11,195 bases of DNA from CAYLJO01 sp964383905 (GTDB lineage Bacteria; Acidobacteriota; Blastocatellia; Pyrinomonadales; Pyrinomonadaceae): positions 1-11,195 of the forward strand of contig CAYLJO010000200.1 in assembly GCA_964383905.1 (NCBI GenBank), written 5' to 3'. Position numbers and translations under genes: made by a program. The first letter of the stretch is position 1. Every line of letters starts with the position of its first letter. Below the pieces are notes generated by a model, which saw nothing but the letters and a program-made list of their open reading frames with translations, made no database searches and was not told where the DNA came from. Of this stretch, positions 6,500-11,195 are shown piece by piece.

Positions 6500-6645
6500 G
6501 CCCTTGTCATGCAGGACCCAGACACCGCTCAAAGCTCCCCAAGACTTTTTCTTAGCTTGATATACTCTTCCATCAACTCCGAGAGGACTTCCGCCTTGCG
6601 CGAGAGCGTCGCTTCCAAGGAAGCGACCTTCTGGACCAGATCGAG
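6500..6645 (-). pseudogene. IS3-like transposase OrfA/OrfB junction remnant
   Basis: On the minus strand, 6645-6529 reads LDLVQKVASLEATLSRKAEV, then LSELMEEYIKLRKSLGEL and TGA. This matches the C-terminal coiled coil and ending of IS3-family OrfA proteins (pattern LEA.L..K..V...L.EE.I.LKK.LGEL). In the overlapping frame across the stop the sequence gives SGVWVLHD, which resembles the beginning of the matching OrfB before similarity is lost. Upstream, the same frame becomes Trp/Arg/Cys-rich and is closed by TAA at 6726-6724. There is no OrfA helix-turn-helix and no DDE catalytic domain, so this is a scar of an element. Family assignment rests on motif resemblance only. Confidence 0.45.
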
Positions 6646-6723
6646 GCGCGCCCGCCAGATCGAAAGGCAATGGCAATTGCGCACAGAGAGGGCCCAATAC
6701 GAAGCTGATCCGGCGCGGCGTCG

Positions 6724-6840
6724 TTATATGGCGGGGGAGAACCGGTAGTCGCGGCGAATCATCGACCGTGCCTCTTCTAATCTGCCATCTGTTATCAGCA
6801 GGTCGCAAACCGCGGCGATAATGTCAGCCTTTTCAATCAT
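6724..6840 (-). pseudogene. Truncated 5' end of a gene (38 residues, possibly HNH-nuclease leader)
   Basis: The ATG at 6840 has an excellent ribosome binding site, GGGAGG, 4 nt upstream. It opens MIEKADIIAAVCDLLITDGR followed by LEEARSMIRRDYRFSPAI, then TAA. The reading is convincingly protein-like and ends in an RRDYxFxP pattern that, as I recall, precedes the nuclease domain in some HNH endonucleases; the identification is tentative. After the stop the same frame runs directly into the IS3-like remnant, suggesting the gene was cut by an insertion and both decayed. The operator-like palindrome at 6962-6980 lies about 120 nt upstream and may once have controlled it. Confidence 0.4.
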
Positions 6841-6961
6841 GGCTCCTCCCGCTTCAAAACAGGCTCGCTCTCGGACGCAAAATCAGCATACAACTTGAGC
6901 GCTCAACCCTCCACTTTTCGCTCAGCCGCGCACCCTGCTCGCTGCTGACTGACCAATAAAG

Positions 6962-6980
6962 GTGTAGTGAGTTACACCTT
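6962..6980. promoter_or_regulatory. Operator-like palindrome, copy 2
   Basis: GTGTAGTGAGTTACACCTT is the second copy of the site at 5655-5673. Here the inverted repeat is longer: AAGGTGTA and TACACCTT (8-bp arms at 6959-6966 and 6973-6980) around GTGAGT. Both copies are followed on the plus strand by TGTTATTT about 15 nt later. Confidence 0.55.
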
Positions 6981-7419
6981 ATTTCATCAGGTACGTTCTG
7001 TTATTTGTTGGCATGCCTGGCTGATAAATTTGTCATGGCGACAGCGGCAATTCTGGCTGAGCATCATGTGCCGATGTACGAGTTTTTGACCGGCGGCCGT
7101 TGGAAGAAGATCCGGAAGCTTTAGGCGCGGCAGCCGGGGCTGGCCATTGATGGGGTACAAAGTCTGTACGGAAGAGGACATTGCGCCTGGAGAGCGCCGG
7201 CAGTATAATCCGCCGCCATCGAGGCGGTTGGTGAATCCGCCGCCTTCCCGGTTGATGTGGGTGAGGACATTAACCGGAAAAGAGGAGCGCGCCGCCCCCT
7301 GACCGAATCATCATCCTGACACGTTCAATTTGACCTCACCTCACGGGCAGCCTTCTAACGCCCCTCAGCGGTCATCTCTTAATACAAGCGCATACGTGCT
7401 TTCTGCAAACAGATGGATG
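6981..7419. other. Gene-poor stretch with a possible small-RNA promoter
   Basis: No ORF is convincing. A TATAAT at 7204-7209 with TTGCGC 17 nt upstream (7181-7186) is a promoter-like pair on the plus strand. Downstream, GGCGG/CCGCC and an 11-bp stem at 7248-7258 / 7267-7277 (CCGGTTGATGT with ACATTAACCGG, one G-U pair, 8-nt loop) could fold in a transcript. A short noncoding RNA is possible but unproven, and there is no U-run terminator. Confidence 0.3.
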
Positions 7420-7619
7420 CCTGCACGGGGCGGCACACCGCTTGATTTCGGATGAAGTGGGTATAAAAAAGCAGCAAGGCGTCAGCCCCTGGCGAACCGG
7501 TGTTAGACCCCGGCGTGGCTCGGTCGCCTGCGGCTGTGCCGGTGAAGCTCTTGCCCCGGCCCTGGTGAAGGGGCCCGCTCAACAGCCCGTTAATGATCGA
7601 TGGTTGAGGAGGAGTAAGC
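7420..7619 (+). other. GC-rich structured leader-like region
   Basis: This stretch has no plausible gene but contains several local hairpins, including GGCCCT-GGTGAA-GGGGCC at 7558-7575 and GCCGG...CCGGC across 7538-7560. It ends in a very strong ribosome binding site (GAGGAGGAG, 7606-7614). The pattern suggests an RNA leader or the degenerate RNA part of a group II intron; I could not match it to any named riboswitch. Confidence 0.3.
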
Positions 7620-7706
7620 ATGAGACTCCAAGAGGGTGGTGCTGTTAAAGGGGCGCAGGTCCCAGGAAGTCGAGCACTGGTTCATCAATTGGTTGTGGTC
7701 AAATAA
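7620..7706 (+). CDS. Possible 28-residue leader peptide
   Basis: ATG at 7620 is 5 nt after GAGGAGGAG, the best Shine-Dalgarno sequence in the window. It opens a 28-codon frame, MRLQEGGAVKGAQVPGSRAL..., that ends at TAA 7704-7706. No family is recognised. It may be a leader peptide, a truncated gene start, or part of a structured intron RNA. Confidence 0.3.
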   Translation: MRLQEGGAVKGAQVPGSRALVHQLVVVK

Positions 7707-7797
7707 CGTCTTAAAGCGAAATGATGGCTCAGATTTCTCGCTGCCTTGCGCCGATGATTAGCCGCGCTATTTTCAAATCGTTTGCCCCTGATCCGGT

Positions 7798-8133
7798 ATG
7801 AGCGAGGATAAGCAGCTTCAAGTGGGCGCGCTCTACTCCGTCAACGACGGAGCGGGCAGGTATCGCGTGGCCAAGGTTCTCGCAGTGGAGCCCGACGGGG
7901 TTCATCTCAGCGTGTACCGGAATGAGTTCAACGCTCGCCCGCGGCGGCTTGACACGCCCTCACTCTGTTGGGGCACCACGGGTGGTAAGGACGGCTTCGG
8001 GATCGCGCACCTGCCGCTGTCACGGGCCGCGTTCGATAAGTTGAAGCCCGTTTTCGTGTGCCAAGCGTCGGTCAGCGAGCACGAACTGAGGGCCTATCGG
8101 ATGTGGCGGGAAGCGGGTGGCAGCTTGTGGTAA
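7798..8133 (+). CDS. Conserved-looking hypothetical protein, 111 residues
   Basis: The protein begins LQVGALYSVNDGAGRYRVAK, a compact beta-rich start, continues VLAVEPDGVHLSVYRNEFNA, has a DGFGIAHLPLSRAAF segment (about 64-78) and ends with HELRAYRMWREAGGSLW. It resembles an uncharacterised family of about 100-130 residues that I recall from large-genome soil bacteria (pattern YxVAKVL...VHxxxYxNxF...GFGxxHLPLxRxxF...L.GYxxWREAxGG.W); no function is known to me. There is no signal peptide or membrane segment, so it is probably cytoplasmic. It appears full length: the family-like start and the terminal WREAGG.W are both present. No clear ribosome binding site precedes the ATG, and there is no adjacent partner gene. 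Confidence 0.65.
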   Translation: MSEDKQLQVGALYSVNDGAGRYRVAKVLAVEPDGVHLSVYRNEFNARPRRLDTPSLCWGTTGGKDGFGIAHLPLSRAAFDKLKPVFVCQASVSEHELRAYRMWREAGGSLW

Positions 8134-8319
8134 TGACTCATGACCTTCCTTGACTGATCACATCAATCCTCTTTTGTAAGGCAAGACCATTTCTCCCTAA
8201 GGTTCGTGCCTTTAATTTGGGTGTGGCTCTTTTAGAGCAAGGGTTATGTCGAACTAAATCGACAATTTAGCAGCCTTCGAATCAAGTCCTCGGAATATTT
8301 TGTGAGGAGTCTCATGAGA

Positions 8320-8337
8320 CCCAAACAATTGAGAAAG
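8320..8337. repeat. 18-bp direct repeat, copy A (gene-fragment echo)
   Basis: CCCAAACAATTGAGAAAG is identical to 9297-9314, and both are followed within a few bases by CACGG. In copy B the sequence encodes AQTIEKA inside a partial ORF; here the corresponding frame reads TQTIEKVLT and soon ends. It is probably a decayed duplicate of that gene segment. Confidence 0.6.
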
Positions 8338-8364
8338 TTTTAACACGGTGTCTTTATCTGCTGA

Positions 8365-8508
8365 CCGGCGCCGCAGGGCAAACGCATCTAAATTTGTAAG
8401 TGGTTGAGTGACTTGCAATTCAAAGTTTCAAATGATGTTTGTGGATTCGTTTAATTCCTACGTCATCAGTAAGATAAATTTTTACGTGCGTTCGCCCTGC
8501 CGGCGCCG
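8365..8508. mobile_element. 126-bp MITE (ISAs1-like ends) with 9-bp target-site duplication
   Basis: The element proper is 8374-8499. It begins CAGGGCAAACGCATCTAAA and its other end, read inward on the opposite strand, is CAGGGCGAACGCACGTAAA: 16 of the first 19 bases match, giving imperfect terminal inverted repeats. Direct copies of CCGGCGCCG flank it (8365-8373 and 8500-8508). Ends beginning CAGGG and 8-10 bp duplications are, as I recall, typical of the ISAs1 family, so a full-length relative probably supplied the transposase in trans. The AT-rich interior has no ORF. Joining the flanks restores a repeat that matches 5698-5726, independently supporting the boundaries. Confidence 0.8.
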
Positions 8509-8606
8509 TAAACTGGTGCCGCCTGGCGACCTCCTTTTAGGCAATCTTTTGGCTTTGGGTGCGGTAATAACTCGCCTGCTACCTGTTGCGCTCCGACCCA
8601 CGCTTG

Positions 8607-8786
8607 CTAAGCGCGACGCTCTCGCAGTAACAGAAACCCGACCAGCCATGAGGCAACCAGGATCAGATTCAATAACGGGCTAAAGCTGCCCTCTCTTAGT
8701 TGGACGCCGATGATCATCACCGCCAATCCGGCGACGGCCGCAAGAACGAGGGCGGGTGATAACGGCCTGGCGGGGTTTTGTTGCAT
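8607..8786 (-). CDS. Small two-helix membrane protein
   Basis: This is a 59-residue protein with two predicted transmembrane helices: about 12-30 (ALVLAAVAGLAVMIIGVQL) and 38-54 (LLNLILVASWLVGFLLL), separated by a short charged loop REGSFSP. The ending RERRA is positively charged, which suggests that both termini face the cytoplasm. The frame is open far upstream to 9152, but that extension is low-complexity and unlike a protein; the ATG at 8786 has AGAGAGG about 9 nt upstream and directly precedes the first helix. No family recognised. Neither neighbour is on the same strand nearby, so it is probably transcribed alone. Confidence 0.6.
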   Translation of the reverse strand: MQQNPARPLSPALVLAAVAGLAVMIIGVQLREGSFSPLLNLILVASWLVGFLLLRERRA

Positions 8787-9133
8787 AGGGCTGGACCTCT
8801 CTCTTGTAATCTGAAGAAAGGTCCAAGTTTGAAGGTTTTCCAGAGCCTCGAGGCGAAGGACGGCGAGGCTCTGAAGCGATCCACTGTTTTTGAGGTGGCT
8901 TAATAGAGGAATGCCCCGGAAGAGCAAGCGCAGAAATCGTGTAATGTGGGTAATGACAAGGATTAAAATCGGGGGCTTTACGGCGCATTTGGTAATAAAA
9001 TCCACCCCGTAAGCTGGCATTAAAGTATGGGGTATGAGCCAGTTGGTCAACTTCTGCGCCGGAGTATGGCGAATACTCTTCTGCAGGATAACCTCTTTCT
9101 TCCTGACCGGTTCAAGCAGTTTCAGTGAGTTGA
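8787..9133. other. Intergenic stretch without a recognised gene
   Basis: Nothing convincing is coded here. A perfect small hairpin, GAGTAT-GGCGA-ATACTC, lies at 9062-9078 without a following T-run. The region should contain the promoter of the membrane-protein gene, but I could not single out clear hexamers. Confidence 0.4.
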
Positions 9134-9586
9134 TCTTCAAGCCGACGGCCACGAGCGCTGCCCGCGGCGAGAAGCTGGCGCACGGCCTATCTCAAGAAAG
9201 CCGAGAAGCTCAGCTTCTGGCCGCCCGGGATCATAGAAGGCGACTATAATCCTGATCATAAGCGGTATGAGGTGGCCACCTATTCCATCAGCATCGCCCA
9301 AACAATTGAGAAAGCTGTCACGGCTGCGCGCGAGCTGCCGGAATACCCAAAGGACCGCCTGAGGGCCCTCGAGCATGCCGCCTCCGAATACTATGATGAA
9401 ATCCCGGATGCTCCCTCCAAGCGGCGAACCCGTAAACCCAAAAAATCGCTGCTCTCGCCGGTCAAAGAGAACGACTTACAGCCCCTACCGATTCAAGCAC
9501 CACCGATATCCTCTGAGCGTCGTTTCAGCAACGCGGTTCCAGCTCCACTGCTCGGCCAACTTTCGGTTGTGCTCACCCATGCTTAG
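9134..9586 (+). pseudogene. Partial hypothetical gene lacking a clear start and its own end
   Basis: The frame opens after TGA at 9131-9133 and reads protein-like from about 9182: AYLKKAEKLSFWPPGIIEGD, then YNPDHKRYEVATYSISIAQT, IEKAVTAARELPEYPKDRLR and EYYDEIPDAPSKRRTRKPKK up to about 9440. This looks like the helical body of a real small protein with a basic tail. There is no in-frame ATG; the first standard start is GTG 9272, which would discard the convincing upstream part. The frame then runs about 100 nt into the antisense of the glycosyltransferase before stopping at 9586, so its natural end is probably lost. Family not recognised. Part of it is echoed at 8320-8337. Confidence 0.4.
9297..9314. 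repeat. 18-bp direct repeat, copy B
   Basis: Identical to 8320-8337; it lies within the partial hypothetical gene and encodes AQTIEKA. Confidence 0.6.
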
Positions 9587-10561
9587 CAGATCAGCCTTCT
9601 TCCGTACCGCATCCTTCATAGCCTGTAATAGACCTTCTTTGGCGGCTGGGTCATAAAGGAATGCTCCCGAGTCATCTACATATTCTCCGAGGCATCCTAT
9701 GCGCGGAACAATGCATGCTCTACCGAACGACATCGCCAAGACGACGGATCCGGAAGTCAAGATATCCCTGTACGGCAGGACAACCACATCACAAGCATTC
9801 ATGTAGAGCTGGATTTGGTCATCATCAACAAATCCTGGCACAAACTTGATATTGTCATGGCCCCCGATTTGCGATCTGATCAGGGCGGTCACCGCCTCCG
9901 TATCAAATAACGGTTGGCCAGCGATCACTAGTTCGATGCCGTCGTAGCGCAACCGCTTGAAGGTTTCAACCAACTCAGGCACACATTTGTATGGCCGGAT
10001 CAGGCCCAGGAATAACATCACGAGGCTTGTATCATCAATCCCCAGCGCCTTCCGCGCTTCTCCCCGTCCGATCCTGTTATCGTAATAATCGATATAATTG
10101 CCATGCGGTATCACTAGGATCTTGTCTTGGTTCTTCAGATTGAACGCCGCGGCAACAGCCTGCTTGGCCCCCTCGCTGTGGGCAAAGATCGCATGCGCTA
10201 GCTTGGCAACAAAGGTCGTACAGATTCGATCTAGTTTTGGATGCTTATTTTCGTGGTTCTTGCGATCGTGAGCTGTCCAGATAATCTTGACACCCATCAA
10301 TCTCATAATGACAAGTTCGCTGAGGAAGGTGATTAACTTTAAGAAAGCTTTGAAACTGCTTCTTGGGGTTACAACATAGAGGTCTGGCGAATGGAGATGC
10401 AAGATGTCCGGCTTCCATTGCGTAACCGCCCTTCGGAGAAAGAAGGTGCTATTACTCGCTTCTTTTACTTTAACACCTAACCTCTCCAAATGGCAGGCGA
10501 GCAGTCTTTGATAAGGGTTATCCCTCCACCGCGGTAGGAAGACTGTTGTTAACTCACTCAT
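9485..10561 (-). CDS. GT-B glycosyltransferase, GT4-like
   Basis: This 358-residue cytoplasmic or membrane-associated enzyme probably transfers a sugar from an activated donor during surface polysaccharide or glycolipid synthesis. The N-terminal Rossmann half (1-160) has PDILHLHSPDL (51-61) and IIWTAHDRKNH (94-103); a hydrophobic stretch (about 71-93) may touch the membrane. The C-terminal half has the family pattern LFLGLIRPYKCVPELVETF (183-201), ELVIAGQPL (210-218), IKFVPGFVDDDQIQLYMNACDVVVLPY (238-264) and SFGRACIVPRIGCLGEYV (278-295). The usual GT4 E-x7-E motif is absent: LTSGSVVLAM occupies that place. The ATG at 10561 has AGGAG 4 nt upstream, which supports the start. The length is normal for GT4. 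No other polysaccharide gene is visible, so acceptor and product are unknown; it may be part of a cluster to the left or an isolated acquisition. It is less GC-rich than the permease gene. Confidence 0.92.
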   Translation of the reverse strand: MSELTTVFLPRWRDNPYQRLLACHLERLGVKVKEASNSTFFLRRAVTQWKPDILHLHSPDLYVVTPRSSFKAFLKLITFLSELVIMRLMGVKIIWTAHDRKNHENKHPKLDRICTTFVAKLAHAIFAHSEGAKQAVAAAFNLKNQDKILVIPHGNYIDYYDNRIGRGEARKALGIDDTSLVMLFLGLIRPYKCVPELVETFKRLRYDGIELVIAGQPLFDTEAVTALIRSQIGGHDNIKFVPGFVDDDQIQLYMNACDVVVLPYRDILTSGSVVLAMSFGRACIVPRIGCLGEYVDDSGAFLYDPAAKEGLLQAMKDAVRKKADLLSMGEHNRKLAEQWSWNRVAETTLRGYRWCLNR

Positions 10562-11142
10562 ACCACTCCTCTTCCCCTTCCAAGGTCAGTGAGATAAAGG
10601 TTAAACCCGGCCACTTGCCAATTACTATGTGGGGGCAACGGTCAAAGATGACCAGCAACCGATATGCCACCATGGTGATCCTGAAGGGATACGGTGGATG
10701 CCATCACTGGGTGGAGTTAAGACGCTTAAACACTGGCGTTTACAGCTCTTTGGAGGTCTGATGGGAGGAGGGAAACCTTCAACATCATGGGCGGCATGGA
10801 TCCTGCTCGGGACGGATTTGTGAGCAACTGTGACAGGATTGTGGACCCTGACAATCGATCTTATTTGCTGCGCAGACAAGACAATCGCCTTTCCTGGCCT
10901 TGCCGCCTAAGTTTTGCCTCCCACTAAGAGGGCTTCAGGTGTATAGTAGCGTCCACCGATCTGCCATCCTCATGAAAGCTTAGGGTGTATCGGGAACGAC
11001 ATAATTGGAGGTCGGTGGTAGTGACATCGATGTTTCCTGAAGATGTAATAGAGTTCTCGACAGAGTGTAGCCTAATTAGATCATCACGTGCAGCTTGACA
11101 GAGCTAGGTTGGTGAGAAATCATTGAAATGCCTGAGTTTAGA
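10562..11142. other. 581-bp stretch with no recognised gene
   Basis: Short ORFs occur on both strands (for example plus 10629-10823 and minus 10625-10879), but they overlap in opposite directions, have atypical composition and match nothing I recognise. The left end holds the glycosyltransferase ribosome binding site and presumably its promoter. The right end borders the group II intron and would be its 3' exon. Confidence 0.45.
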
Positions 11143-11195
11143 GGAGAGTAGCCCCTGGGAATCTCACCCACAGGCTCTCGCAGAACCGGACGTGA
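11143..11195 (-). ncRNA. 3' end of a group II intron (domain V 3' strand and domain VI)
   Basis: Read on the minus strand, 11195-11182 is TCACGTCCGGTTCT, the 3' strand of a typical bacterial domain V. Next comes GCGAGAGCCTGTGGGTGAGA then TTCCCAGGGGCTACTCTCC, which folds as domain VI: GAGAG with CTCTC, CC and GGG with GG and CCC, leaving an unpaired CTA that would hold the branch-point adenosine near the 3' end. The intron body and any reverse transcriptase gene would lie beyond the right edge. The exact 3' splice site is uncertain by a few bases. Confidence 0.7.

Noticed and set aside
6386..6748. 120-residue plus-strand ORF
   Set aside because: It lies opposite the gene-start fragment and transposase remnant, which explain the sequence better; no domain or ribosome binding site.
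7558..7575. GC-rich hairpin as an intrinsic terminator
   Set aside because: No T-run follows the stem.
7400..7620. Cobalamin or other named riboswitch
   Set aside because: GGTGAAGCTC looks superficially like a B12-box fragment, but the conserved remainder is missing and no vitamin-related gene follows.
8309..8320. Perfect palindrome GTCTCATGAGAC
   Set aside because: It is a short isolated palindrome without promoter or gene context; chance is a sufficient explanation.
8787..9152. Upstream part of the 181-residue ORF around the small membrane protein
   Set aside because: Its composition is unlike the two-helix part, and the internal ATG at 8786 has its own ribosome binding site.

Overview
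The window looks like accessory DNA from a bacterium with GC-rich genes, probably an Acidobacteriota member. The best support is a PadR-family repressor translationally coupled to an ADOP-type MacB/FtsX permease, a pairing that is strongly expanded in that phylum. The phylum call is an inference from family content; no rRNA or other marker gene is present.

Layout, left to right. (1) 51-686, minus strand: a small excisionase-like helix-turn-helix protein followed 21 nt later by a STAS-domain anti-sigma-factor antagonist, behind a strong promoter-like sequence. (2) 1006-4264, minus strand: a PadR repressor, an 878-residue permease overlapping it by 4 nt, and a doubtful small secreted protein. 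Two PadR-type palindromes sit exactly over the predicted -35 and -10 of this operon. (3) 4533-5397, plus strand: a type II toxin-antitoxin pair, a DUF1778 ribbon-helix-helix antitoxin with a GNAT acetyltransferase toxin, with a perfect 19-bp palindrome upstream. (4) 5387-7300: small hypothetical ORFs, gene debris and an IS3-like transposase remnant, with two near-identical operator-like palindromes and short direct repeats. (5) 7420-9586: a GC-rich structured stretch, a conserved-looking hypothetical gene, a clean 126-bp MITE with a 9-bp target duplication, a tiny two-helix membrane protein and a partial ORF. (6) 9485-10561, minus strand: a GT4-type glycosyltransferase. (7) The right edge carries the 3' end (domains V/VI) of a group II intron on the minus strand, whose body lies outside the window.

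How the parts work together: PadR very likely represses its own operon. The antitoxin should repress its operon and neutralise the acetyltransferase. The HTH/STAS pair may be a small regulatory unit. The rest, with its MITE, IS remnant, intron end, repeated operators and broken ORFs, reads as a mobile-element-rich, decaying intergenic landscape between a few intact genes. No rRNA, tRNA or CRISPR array was seen. The main surprises are the two predicted leaderless promoters, the repressor boxes in register with the promoter hexamers, and the MITE inside a short repeat that has a second, uninterrupted copy 2.7 kb away.
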